Shown: positions 53,111-61,795 of the stretch, in pieces
Layout: each line of letters begins with the position of its first letter
Position numbering within the stretch: position 1 is the first letter of the stretch
From: Bacteroidetes bacterium GWF2_41_31
GTDB lineage: Bacteria; Bacteroidota; Bacteroidia; Bacteroidales; F082
Reading direction: 5' to 3'
Length of the DNA: 64,000 bases
Assembly: GCA_001769215.1 (NCBI GenBank)
Contig: MEOL01000029.1
Location: 1-64,000 of the forward strand
Made by a program: the position numbers and the translations under genes
The notes under the pieces: model-generated
What the model saw: the letters and a program-made list of their open reading frames with translations, nothing else
Told to the model about the DNA's origin: nothing
Database searches by the model: none

Positions 53111-53722
53111 TTACATTTCGATGGCTTTTTGTTTCATCTCGTAGTACAAGGTGTTGTAAGGATTTCGTTTAATGAGAATATCCAGCATGCCTATGGCTTT
53201 TAATCCTCTTCCTTTTTCAAGAAACCGTTGCGCTTTTTTCAAATAGTATTCATCGTCATTGCATGGGAAACCCGGATTTTCGGCCAGGCAAACCAACAAG
53301 GCGGCTTCCTCATCCGTTTTAGTTCCTTTGATGCGAAACTGAATGGGAATTTCCATTTTTGTATATTTCGAATCAGTGCAATGGTTCCATTGCTTTTCAG
53401 TAGCGACAAAAAAATTACTTACCATTTCATCAATCCCATAGCCTAACGGATTCTTGACCCTGACATCGCTTATTGTTCCATCGCAATCTACCACTACCGA
53501 AACGAGAACGATCCCAACAACGCAGCTGTTCCGGGCCATTTCGGGATAGGTTACCTGTTTGATAAACTCCTTTTCAAAACTATAATAACCACCTTTGAAC
53601 CGATAGTTGAGCAAGCTGATCAGGTTGTTTTTGCGACTTTGAGAAATGGAAGTTGTATCCTGTGCAAGGCTTAAAACCGGATGAATTATCAGCAAAGCAA
53701 GAATCAATGCAATTATTTTCAT
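53111..53722 (-). CDS. Exported TonB C-terminal-domain protein
   Basis: A 203-residue protein with a signal peptide (MKIIALILALLIIHPVLSLAQ) rather than the usual TonB membrane anchor. The TonB C-terminal domain lies at about residues 55-130 (TYPEMARNSCVVGIVLVSVVVDCDGTI, a family signature). A helical tail with two repeats follows (EAALLVCLAENPGFPCND, AIGMLDILIKRNPYN), like a TPR pair. It would act in the periplasm; the lack of anchor suggests binding or scaffold work rather than energy transduction. Confidence 0.82.
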   Translation of the reverse strand: MKIIALILALLIIHPVLSLAQDTTSISQSRKNNLISLLNYRFKGGYYSFEKEFIKQVTYPEMARNSCVVGIVLVSVVVDCDGTISDVRVKNPLGYGIDEMVSNFFVATEKQWNHCTDSKYTKMEIPIQFRIKGTKTDEEAALLVCLAENPGFPCNDDEYYLKKAQRFLEKGRGLKAIGMLDILIKRNPYNTLYYEMKQKAIEM

Positions 53723-53787
53723 AACAGAATATTTTCCGTAAAATTAATCAATTTGGCTTGTTTCACAATTTGTAAAGGAAATATCCC

Positions 53788-54120
53788 TTATTTTACTGAA
53801 TCTAATAATTGACTTATCTCAGTTAAGAGTGTTTTTGTCTTTTTTAATGTGGAAATTACCTCCAGCTTTTCCAATGATTGGTCATTTTTTCTCCTTTCAA
53901 GGTATTCCCTGGCACCGGCTATGGTCATCCCTTTTTCTTTGAGCAGATGAAAAACCAATTGAGCCTGTACGATGTTCTTTTGAGAGTAATAACGTGTTCC
54001 TTTGTCGTTTTTCTTAGGTTTAAGAAAGCTGAATTCTTGTTCCCAATACCGGAGTTGCGAGGGTGTAATACTTAAGATATCAGCCACCTCTCCTATCTTG
54101 TAGAACAGTTTTTCGGCCAT
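53788..54120 (-). CDS. MerR-family transcriptional regulator
   Basis: A 110-residue DNA-binding protein. The N-terminal helix-turn-helix with KIGEVADILSITPSQLRYWEQEF and KNDKGTRYYSQKNIVQAQLVF is the MerR signature. The length suggests a short dimerisation helix (about residues 75-108) and no sensor domain, so the signal is unknown. It starts 6 bases after the M23 peptidase stop, in the same direction. Confidence 0.9.
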   Translation of the reverse strand: MAEKLFYKIGEVADILSITPSQLRYWEQEFSFLKPKKNDKGTRYYSQKNIVQAQLVFHLLKEKGMTIAGAREYLERRKNDQSLEKLEVISTLKKTKTLLTEISQLLDSVK

Positions 54121-54126
54121 TTGTTT

Positions 54127-55098
54127 TTAGTCAAGAGTTTGATTCGAATAAGTAGATTGTTCGAGGACCAATCCAAATTCGTCGGGCGACAAATCGTTGA
54201 AGAAATAATAAATAGGGTTTACTGTGTGGCCATTTTTTTTCACTTCATAGTGCAAATGCGGAGCGGTTGATTTACCTGTGTTTCCAACACTACCAATTAT
54301 TTGCCCGCGTTTTACTTCTTCTCCAATTTTAACTTTAATGTCTTGAATGTGTGCATAAAATGTCTGGTATCCAAAGCCGTGATCGATGGTAATGGTATTT
54401 CCATATCCCCTGGAAGCTTTACTCGTCCGGATAACTTTGCCTGAACCACTCGAATAAATAGGAGTTCCACGGGGTGCACTAAAATCAACACCTGCGTGAA
54501 ACTTGTTTATTTTATATATGGGATCAATCCGATATCCGTAGAATGAAGAGAGCCGTTTAAGATTTGCATTGCTAACTGGCTGAATAGCCGGAATACTGGC
54601 CAACATGATTTCTTTGTTCCGGGCCATTTCGAATACTTCATCAAACGATTTCGATTGCACATACATCTGGCTGGCCAGGACATCAAGTTTTTTGGCGGTG
54701 TTTATTAAAAGCTCTGAATTTGAATAACCTTCCAGCTGATCATACCTGTCGACGCCACCATAACCGGCTTGTCGAATCGTTTTGGGAATTGGCTCGGCTT
54801 CAAAAATAACCCTGTAAATATTGTCGTCCCGGTCACTCATTTCTTTCATCAACACGTGGAGCTTATCCAGTCGGTCGTTCATGATGCTGTATTGAAGCTT
54901 TACCTGCTCAAGTTCAGCTTTTTGCATCCGTTCTCGAGGGGTTTGTGTAAAAGTATAGGCCAAAATGGTCAAGCCTACCGAGAAAGCCAATGCTGTTATT
55001 AAAAAGAGAAATGTATTAGCGATTTTTTGACCGCTTGACTTCCTAACTTCTTCGTAAGCAAGCGATTTCGAGTTGAATATATATTTTGTTTTGGCCAT
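54127..55098 (-). CDS. M23-family peptidase (LytM/NlpD type)
   Basis: A 323-residue membrane-anchored protein. It starts MAKTKYIFNSKSLAYEEV at 55098. A membrane segment lies at about residues 28-50 (FLFLITALAFSVGLTILAY), a coiled coil at 55-95, and the M23 domain at about 175-300. The motif FHAGVDFSAPRGTPIYSS holds the first His-Asp ligands and HLHYEVKKNG the last His; the zinc set looks complete. Such proteins trim or activate peptidoglycan hydrolysis. Its promoter is back to back with that of alaS. It is likely co-transcribed with the MerR gene. Confidence 0.88.
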   Translation of the reverse strand: MAKTKYIFNSKSLAYEEVRKSSGQKIANTFLFLITALAFSVGLTILAYTFTQTPRERMQKAELEQVKLQYSIMNDRLDKLHVLMKEMSDRDDNIYRVIFEAEPIPKTIRQAGYGGVDRYDQLEGYSNSELLINTAKKLDVLASQMYVQSKSFDEVFEMARNKEIMLASIPAIQPVSNANLKRLSSFYGYRIDPIYKINKFHAGVDFSAPRGTPIYSSGSGKVIRTSKASRGYGNTITIDHGFGYQTFYAHIQDIKVKIGEEVKRGQIIGSVGNTGKSTAPHLHYEVKKNGHTVNPIYYFFNDLSPDEFGLVLEQSTYSNQTLD

Positions 55099-55118
55099 AG
55101 ACGAAATTAACACTGGGG

Positions 55119-55126
55119 CAAAATTA
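55119..55126 (-). promoter_or_regulatory. -7 box of the M23/MerR operon
   Basis: TAATTTTG read leftward, a full match, 20 bases before the ATG at 55098. Confidence 0.6.
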
Positions 55127-55137
55127 ATAAATTAGGC

Positions 55138-55145
55138 TACATTTG
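55138..55145 (+). promoter_or_regulatory. -7 box of alaS
   Basis: TACATTTG, a full match, 49 bases before the ATG at 55195 and only 12 bases from the divergent M23 box. Confidence 0.65.
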
Positions 55146-55194
55146 CATCTTAAAAATTCGTAAATATAAACAAATAATTGTTAACTAAAATTCT

Positions 55195-57825
55195 ATGAAA
55201 TCCGTAGAAATTCGTAATGCGTTCCTCGATTTTTTCAAGCAGAAGCAGCACCAGCTGGTGTCTTCTGCTCCCATGGTTGTAAAAAACGACCCAACCCTCA
55301 TGTTCACCAATGCCGGCATGAACCAGTTTAAGGATGTGTTTTTGGGTAATTCACCGGCAACTTACGCACGGGTGGCTAATACTCAAAAGTGTTTACGTGT
55401 GAGTGGAAAACATAACGACCTCGAAGAAGTAGGTCACGACACCTATCACCATACCATGTTCGAGATGCTCGGTAATTGGTCGTTCGGAGGAGTCCAAGGT
55501 TCTTATTTTAAAAAAGAGGCCATCGATTGGGCGTGGGAATTGCTGACTGAGGTACTTAAAATTGATAAAGAGAATCTATACATTACTGTTTTCGAGGGAG
55601 ATCAAGCAGATGGCTTGCCCATGGATCAGGAAGCCTATGATTTTTGGGCCAAAACAGTTCCTCCGGCTCATATTCTATTGGGTTCGAAAAAAGATAACTT
55701 TTGGGAAATGGGCGACACAGGCCCGTGCGGGCCCTGTTCGGAAATTCATGTCGATATTCGTTCAAAAGAAGAAAAAGCCAAAATCAGCGGGAAAGATTTA
55801 GTTAATCAGGATCATCCCGAAGTGATTGAAATATGGAACCTGGTGTTCATTGAGTTTAACAGACTTTCTTCCGGGAAATTAGAACCTCTGGCTGCCAAGC
55901 ATGTGGACACAGGGATGGGCTTTGAACGTCTTTCGATGGTAATCCAGGGTGTACGCTCAAACTATGATACAGACGTGTTTGCTCCTTTAATTAGCGAAGT
56001 GGCCAGAATGGCTGGAACAACCTATCATTCAGATAAAAATAAGGATATTGCCATGCGTGTAATTTCCGATCACATCAGGGCGGTTTCGTTTGCTGTGGCC
56101 GACGGTCAACTTCCATCAAATACCGGGGCCGGTTATGTCATTCGCCGGATCTTGCGCAGAGCGGTTCGATACGGTTTTACTTTTCTGGGTTTCGAGGAAC
56201 CGTTTATGTTTCAACTTGTCCCCATTTTAGCCAGCCAAATGGGCGCAGTTTTTCCCGAATTGGCCTCCCAGAAAGAATTTATTATTCAGGTAATTAAGGA
56301 AGAAGAACAGGCTTTTTTGCGAACGCTTGCCCAAGGAATCAAAAAGTTTGATCAGTATATACTACAATTAAACGATCAAAAAATAATTAACGGGGCTTTT
56401 GCTTTCGAGTTGTTCGACACCTTTGGGTTTCCCATCGATTTAACTCAGTTAATCGCCCGTGAGAAAGGCTATTCTGTTGATATGGATGGATTTAATAGGG
56501 GATTAGACGAGCAAAAACAACGTTCGAGAAGTGCAGCCTCCGTTGAAACAGGCGATTGGATAGAATTACCAGGAACCAGTGTTTCGGAAGGCTTTGTGGG
56601 ATATCACCAGCTCGTTGCAGAGGTTCGTATCATTAAATACCGTAAAGTAATTGCTAAAAAGAAGACCAACTTTGAGGTGGTGCTTACCCGAACTCCATTT
56701 TATGCTGAATCAGGAGGGCAAGTGGGCGATATCGGTCTTTTGGTTTCTAAGTCCGAAACGCTTGAAGTAGTTGATACAAAAAAAGAGAACAACCTCATCG
56801 TTCATTATTTAAACAACCTGCCGAAAAATCCTGAAGCTGTTTTCGAGGCGATTGTAAATGCCGAAAACAGGCAGCTTACTGCCAATAACCACACGGCCAC
56901 ACACCTGATGCATGCAGCGTTGAGGCAAGTCCTTGGGATGCATGTTGAACAAAAGGGATCGTTGGTTGATGCCGAAAGAATCAGGTTCGACTTTTCTCAT
57001 TTTTCAAAGATGACTCCAGACGAGATCAGGCAGGTTGAACTGATTGTAAATAAAAAGATACGCGAAAATGTTTCAGGGGAAACAAAAGAAAACGTCCCTA
57101 TCAAAAATGCGCTCGAAATGGGGGCAATGGCCTTGTTTGGAGAAAAGTATGGAGAGGCAGTTCGTGTGGTGACCTTTGATCCCCGGTTTTCGGTTGAATT
57201 ATGTGGAGGAACTCATACTTCCGCAACTGGAAATATTGGATTGTTTAAGATCGTTTCTGAAAGTGGCATAGCGGCCGGGGTGCGTCGCATAGAGGCATTA
57301 TCGGGGTCACAGGCTGAAAAATATATTCAGGATCAACTTGATACACTTCATCTAATCAGTAATCAGTTTAAAAATCAATCGAATACACTACTCGCAGTAG
57401 TACAGGCATTGGAGAAGAATGCCCTTCTTCAAAAAGAAATTGAATCACTGCAAAGGGAAAAAGCAAATCAACTGGCGGGTCAACTTTTTGACAAGGGCAT
57501 TGAATTAGCGCAAATGCGATTTGTTTCGGGTAGATTTACTATGGATGTAAACCAGGCCAAGCTATTGGCGCAGAAACTACGAACCTTGGATACGAATGTG
57601 GTTGTGGTGATTGGTGCTGTACACGAAAACAAGGTGAATCTGGTGATCGCAGCTTCAGATGAACTCGTAGCGACTAAACAGTTTGATGCCGCCGCAGCCA
57701 TCAGGCAGGTAGCACTTTATATACAAGGAAGCGGTGGTGGTCAGCCACACATGGCTACTGCCGGAGGTAAAGAGGCGGAAGGCATCGATTCAGCTATTGC
57801 CGGTGTGAAAAGCCTGCTGGTTTAG
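55195..57825 (+). CDS. alaS: Alanyl-tRNA synthetase
   Basis: An 876-residue class II aminoacyl-tRNA synthetase. Class II motifs are in the N-terminal catalytic domain (KSVEIRNAFLDFFKQKQHQ; FTNAGMNQF; GDTGPCGPCSEIHVDI). The editing domain motifs HTATHLMHAAL and CGGTHTSATGNIGLFKI hold its zinc ligands, and the C-terminal DHHA1-type domain ends GSGGGQPHMATAGG. All expected parts are present, so the gene is complete. It is transcribed alone, divergent from the M23 gene. Confidence 0.98.
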   Translation: MKSVEIRNAFLDFFKQKQHQLVSSAPMVVKNDPTLMFTNAGMNQFKDVFLGNSPATYARVANTQKCLRVSGKHNDLEEVGHDTYHHTMFEMLGNWSFGGVQGSYFKKEAIDWAWELLTEVLKIDKENLYITVFEGDQADGLPMDQEAYDFWAKTVPPAHILLGSKKDNFWEMGDTGPCGPCSEIHVDIRSKEEKAKISGKDLVNQDHPEVIEIWNLVFIEFNRLSSGKLEPLAAKHVDTGMGFERLSMVIQGVRSNYDTDVFAPLISEVARMAGTTYHSDKNKDIAMRVISDHIRAVSFAVADGQLPSNTGAGYVIRRILRRAVRYGFTFLGFEEPFMFQLVPILASQMGAVFPELASQKEFIIQVIKEEEQAFLRTLAQGIKKFDQYILQLNDQKIINGAFAFELFDTFGFPIDLTQLIAREKGYSVDMDGFNRGLDEQKQRSRSAASVETGDWIELPGTSVSEGFVGYHQLVAEVRIIKYRKVIAKKKTNFEVVLTRTPFYAESGGQVGDIGLLVSKSETLEVVDTKKENNLIVHYLNNLPKNPEAVFEAIVNAENRQLTANNHTATHLMHAALRQVLGMHVEQKGSLVDAERIRFDFSHFSKMTPDEIRQVELIVNKKIRENVSGETKENVPIKNALEMGAMALFGEKYGEAVRVVTFDPRFSVELCGGTHTSATGNIGLFKIVSESGIAAGVRRIEALSGSQAEKYIQDQLDTLHLISNQFKNQSNTLLAVVQALEKNALLQKEIESLQREKANQLAGQLFDKGIELAQMRFVSGRFTMDVNQAKLLAQKLRTLDTNVVVVIGAVHENKVNLVIAASDELVATKQFDAAAAIRQVALYIQGSGGGQPHMATAGGKEAEGIDSAIAGVKSLLV

Positions 57826-57963
57826 CTTGTCGGTTTAGGTTAGTGTTTTTGGGTTGATAGTTGATTAAGAAGTTAATTGGCCACTATTTTTCAAGTTAAA
57901 AATCCCTTAGTTCTTTCACAAGGTCAGTTTCAAAATAATAGCCAGGTAATTCAACTTATTTAT

Positions 57964-57996
57964 TTTGTTTAATTTCAGCGAAATAGATTAAATTTG
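57964..57996 (+). promoter_or_regulatory. Promoter of the TPR-protein gene
   Basis: TTTG at 57964-57967, 21-base spacer, TAAATTTG at 57989-57996. The next ATG is at 58116, so a leader of about 110 bases is predicted; nothing else was seen in the 290-base spacer 57826-58115. Confidence 0.65.
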
Positions 57997-58115
57997 TCGA
58001 TTGATTTAGCCTGTTAATAACATTTTTAATAAAAAAATGAACCTCTAACGCTGTCCGGCTGAAAATTTATAAATTTACCCGGTTGGCTTAGTTTGATGAT
58101 AAACCAAAATATTTC

Positions 58116-59330
58116 ATGTTTAAAGAACAAATTATAAGCTTTAAGTTTTTTCTATTGGTAGGCATGTTCTGCTTCAGTGGCTACCAGGCCAGCTCACAAA
58201 CAGACCTGGGTAAGCAAGTAGATGTAGAACTGGTAAACTTTAGCTCATTAAGTCCGGTACAATCTGAACTGAACCAGCTAACCGGCTGGTCGAAGCAAGA
58301 CAATGGGCGCTGGCTTTCAGCTGCTAACAGGGTTCCTTTTACCGATGAACGTACCAACAAAGGCACTGGCTCGGAACGTAAATTAGGACAAGACAATATC
58401 ATTGCTCTTCAAATCCGAAAGGTAATGATTGGTAACGAACAATACAATGTTCTGATAAAAAAATACCACGACGGTGATTATGAGTTTCCTGTGTTGGGAG
58501 AAGGGTGGAGAGGATATAAATCCCTTGATTTTTACGTGTTTAAAAGCAAGAAGCTTGAAGACTTGCTTCCAGTCGAAATTCCCTTCAACAAGGCTTATGC
58601 AGTTGATTTAAACTTGTATACGCGCGGAACAGTTAAAAACTTTGAACAAAAGATTGAGGATGATGAAATAATAAAGGCCATTCAAAGCGTTGAGCGTGGT
58701 GAAACAGTGAACGACTGGAACTTGGTGTTCGCTGTTTTTCCAATTAAAAATGGTGAAGAAGAAGTAGTCAGGTTTAAATTGATCAGATCGTTTCGTAAAA
58801 AATATTTAGTCAGCTATTATGCAGCTCCTGAAAACTGGGTAAAGAACTTTGACATGACATTTTATGAAACAAAATTATTCCGGTTTAAATCATTAATTCG
58901 TGATGCCCAGGAGTTTGTCCTCCCGGTTACCAATCCGGATAATCCCTTAACGGAAAATGATGCCTATACCAATAATTTTAACTGGGGAATCCTTAAATAT
59001 CAAATGGGTGATTTTCCGGCTGCCATTGAGTTTTTTGATACTGCATTGGAAGAAAATCCTGATACTCCCGATTTCCTGATTTACTCCTTCCGCGGTAACG
59101 CGCGCAGCAAAATGCGCCTCTATGATGATGCCATTGATGATTTTGACAAGGCACTCGATTTTCAACCTGATGATGTGATGGATTACTCCAATTGGGTGAA
59201 AAATTATTTCAACAGGGGTGTAGCAAAATACTATATGCAAGACATGGCCGGCGCTTGCAAAGACTGGAATAAAGCCCTGGAGTTTGGCTTTGGCCCGGCA
59301 CACGATTACTTGTTGAACTATTGCCAATAA
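58116..59330 (+). CDS. Exported TPR-repeat protein
   Basis: A 404-residue protein with a signal peptide (MFKEQIISFKFFLLVGMFCFSGYQASSQ). Residues about 30-280 have no recognisable domain and are rich in charged residues and Tyr. Residues about 285-400 hold three TPR units (WGILKYQMGDFPAAIEFFDTALEENPD, then FRGNARSKMRLYDDAIDDFDKALDF, then FNRGVAKYYMQDMAGACKDWNKALEFG), a protein-docking scaffold. It probably acts in the periplasm. The barrel-SPOR gene follows 22 bases later, so the two may be one unit. Confidence 0.85.
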   Translation: MFKEQIISFKFFLLVGMFCFSGYQASSQTDLGKQVDVELVNFSSLSPVQSELNQLTGWSKQDNGRWLSAANRVPFTDERTNKGTGSERKLGQDNIIALQIRKVMIGNEQYNVLIKKYHDGDYEFPVLGEGWRGYKSLDFYVFKSKKLEDLLPVEIPFNKAYAVDLNLYTRGTVKNFEQKIEDDEIIKAIQSVERGETVNDWNLVFAVFPIKNGEEEVVRFKLIRSFRKKYLVSYYAAPENWVKNFDMTFYETKLFRFKSLIRDAQEFVLPVTNPDNPLTENDAYTNNFNWGILKYQMGDFPAAIEFFDTALEENPDTPDFLIYSFRGNARSKMRLYDDAIDDFDKALDFQPDDVMDYSNWVKNYFNRGVAKYYMQDMAGACKDWNKALEFGFGPAHDYLLNYCQ

Positions 59331-59352
59331 TATTTTAGCCTATAATTAGACT

Positions 59353-60522
59353 ATGCCCAGATCGTACCTCTTTATTTCGCTAGCAATTCTATTGATGCTG
59401 TCAAAAGGAGTGTCCGGACAATCACCAACTTTTTCTACAAAGGACAACTTGTCGCACGAATGGCAATTTAATTATCATATTGGCTTTACCCAGTATTATG
59501 GTGATGCAAGTAACAATGGTTATTTTAAAAAAATGTCGGGTGAAAGCGCGTTTGGAACTGGAATAATGGCAAGGAAGTTTTTGACGCCAACTTTCGCCCT
59601 GGGAGCAGGTTTTTACTATTCATCGATTAAGAGCCACAAGCAAAAAGCTGCAACAGGAGCCGTAGTTGATTTTGAATTGTCGGGTAAATACTACGACGGC
59701 AGTGTGCACTTGTATGTTGATTTGAACAACCTTTTCTGGGAAGAGGCTCCCCGCAAAGTAAGCTTTTACTCCACCATTGGTTTGGGTTATTCAGGGTGGA
59801 ACAATCAATTGACAGATCATTTGTCTGGTCTGGTAATCAATAGTGGAGATGCCGTTAACGGAACCGCCACCAAAAAATCAGGAGTCGTAGTTCCTATTGG
59901 TCTTGGTGTGAATTATTTGTTGGGAAATAACTGGGCGCTTAACTTTGAAGGAAACCTGCATACAGTTCTTAGTGATGATGTGGATATGTGGGCCGATGGA
60001 TTTAAATATGATCAGCCATTTTATACGCAAATAGGCATTTCATATTATTTTGATTCCAAAGAAAAGCAAAAAACGCCTAAAACGAGGGGAGAGAGGCCCC
60101 GTATGAACAATGCGGCGATCCAAAATCAGAAGAACATGGATCAAATTCCATTATATGATTATCGAAAGCAACCTGTAAAGCCGGTAGTTAAAAAGGTAAA
60201 ACCAACTGCTCCGGAGGTTATTGACCAAGCGCAGGTTTCACCTTCAGGCAATCTAAAAGGGATGGTTTATCGTGTGCAGATTTTAGCAAAAAATCAATCG
60301 ATGCGATCGGTGGATGGACTGAAAAGGCAGTTTGGCCTATCTGGCGAAATATTCGAAAATTTTCAGGATGGGGTTTACCGGTACTCTGTTGGTAGTTTCT
60401 CAAATTACCAACAGGCGCTTATCTACAGTCAGGAGCTAAAACAACGGGGGATTGCTGATGCTTTTGTCGTTGTTTATCAGGATAATAAACGTATCAAGCT
60501 TACCGATAATTTAAAAAAATAA
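59353..60522 (+). CDS. Outer-membrane barrel with C-terminal SPOR domain
   Basis: A 389-residue exported protein. The signal peptide (MPRSYLFISLAILLMLSKGVSGQ) is followed by barrel-like strands with FNYHIGFTQYYGDASNNGYF at the start, a pattern of Bacteroidota surface barrels. A flexible, Lys- and Pro-rich linker spans about residues 230-290, and a SPOR domain covers about 297-389 (MVYRVQILAKNQSMRSVDGL, YRYSVGSFSNYQQALIYSQELKQRG). SPOR domains bind glycan strands stripped of stem peptides, so the protein may hold the outer membrane to peptidoglycan, perhaps at the division site. Likely co-transcribed with the TPR gene. Confidence 0.85.
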   Translation: MPRSYLFISLAILLMLSKGVSGQSPTFSTKDNLSHEWQFNYHIGFTQYYGDASNNGYFKKMSGESAFGTGIMARKFLTPTFALGAGFYYSSIKSHKQKAATGAVVDFELSGKYYDGSVHLYVDLNNLFWEEAPRKVSFYSTIGLGYSGWNNQLTDHLSGLVINSGDAVNGTATKKSGVVVPIGLGVNYLLGNNWALNFEGNLHTVLSDDVDMWADGFKYDQPFYTQIGISYYFDSKEKQKTPKTRGERPRMNNAAIQNQKNMDQIPLYDYRKQPVKPVVKKVKPTAPEVIDQAQVSPSGNLKGMVYRVQILAKNQSMRSVDGLKRQFGLSGEIFENFQDGVYRYSVGSFSNYQQALIYSQELKQRGIADAFVVVYQDNKRIKLTDNLKK

Positions 60523-60578
60523 TTTTAATAGGTATCCGATAAAAAACCACAATCCTGTCAAATCAGGGATTGTTATAA

Positions 60579-61619
60579 ATGAATCCTATGGAAGAAATTA
60601 TCATACAACACATCGCCCTGCATAAGGTTGGAAATACTACTAACAAAGATAGCATTCGGTTTTCAAAGGATGAGCTTGATCTGGAAGATGATATCCGAGC
60701 CTTGTTGAAGCATTATTTTTTGTCGCCTTTCAAAACAGAATCGCGATACCATTTTTCTCACGAATCTGACCTGAACCTCAACGAGGTATTTTTCTACGCG
60801 AAGCAGGTTTTTGAGGATTCAGATACCTTTTTCAATAACAGCATTAGCCTGGCGAAGCATTTGCACGTTCAATCGACACATCCTAAAATAAAATTCGGCG
60901 AGTTTTATGTAGTGCTATTCGATAACTGTGTTGTTGAAGGAAGGAAGACAAAGGCTTTGGGCTTGTTTAAATCCGAATCGCGTGAAACTTATCTGAAAGT
61001 AGTTACTACCAAGGATAGCTACAACATCAACAGCGATGAGGGCATCAACATTAATAAACTCGATAAAGGTTGTTTGATTTATAATTTAGAGGAAGAAAAC
61101 GGCTTTATCGTGGAAGCAGTGGATAACCTGAATAAGACTGAGACACATTTTTGGTTTGATGAGTTTCTTCACCTGGTTGAACGCAAAGATGCCTATTACC
61201 AGACAGATAATGCCCTGGCAATGACCAAAAAATTTGTGACCTCCTATCTGCCACACCGTTTTGACATGGATCGTACCGATGAAGCGGAAATTCTCAACAA
61301 TTCTGCCCGATATTTCCGCGAACACGATACCTTTGACCTGGATACTTTCTCCAATGAAGTACTCGATCATCCCGATTTGGCCAACACTTTTAAAAGCTAT
61401 AAATCAGAATACGAGCAGGAATATAAAATTCAAATCGACGATCGTTTCGATATCAGCGATAGGGCGACCAAAAGACAGGCAAAAAATTTTAAAAGTGTAC
61501 TCAAACTCGATAAAAATTTTAGTCTTTACATTCATGGCGACAGGCGTTATATTGAAAAAGGCCGCGATGAAGAAAAGAAAATGAATTTCTATAAACTATA
61601 TTTTAACGAAGAAAATTAG
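60579..61619 (+). CDS. Nucleoid-associated protein (YejK/NdpA family)
   Basis: A 346-residue cytosolic protein of the 37-kDa nucleoid-associated family. The N-terminal segment EEIIIQHIALHKVGN, then HPKIKFGEFYVVLF with ETYLKVVTTKDSYNINSDEGININKLDKGCLI are typical of the family, and the length fits. The start could be either of two nearby ATG codons (60579, 60588). It stands alone; a weak hairpin (60549-60573) precedes it. Confidence 0.85.
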   Translation: MNPMEEIIIQHIALHKVGNTTNKDSIRFSKDELDLEDDIRALLKHYFLSPFKTESRYHFSHESDLNLNEVFFYAKQVFEDSDTFFNNSISLAKHLHVQSTHPKIKFGEFYVVLFDNCVVEGRKTKALGLFKSESRETYLKVVTTKDSYNINSDEGININKLDKGCLIYNLEEENGFIVEAVDNLNKTETHFWFDEFLHLVERKDAYYQTDNALAMTKKFVTSYLPHRFDMDRTDEAEILNNSARYFREHDTFDLDTFSNEVLDHPDLANTFKSYKSEYEQEYKIQIDDRFDISDRATKRQAKNFKSVLKLDKNFSLYIHGDRRYIEKGRDEEKKMNFYKLYFNEEN

Positions 61620-61795
61620 TCGTCAAGAAACCGGGCAACCATTTTGTTCTCTCATTTAAATGATCCAAATCTTATACATGCCGGGGTATTATTTTTTTGG
61701 TATTTAGCCTATTTAATTAACCATCAGATTGTTAAAGCGCCAGTTATTTATTGTAAATTAGCCTTTTTTTTACCTGTCGAACGTTATTCCTCTAA

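Noticed and set aside
60549-60573. Hairpin before the nucleoid-associated protein gene as riboswitch or terminator
   Set aside because: Stem ACAATC-CTG / CAGGGATTGT has a bulge and no T-run, and no known RNA family shape fits.
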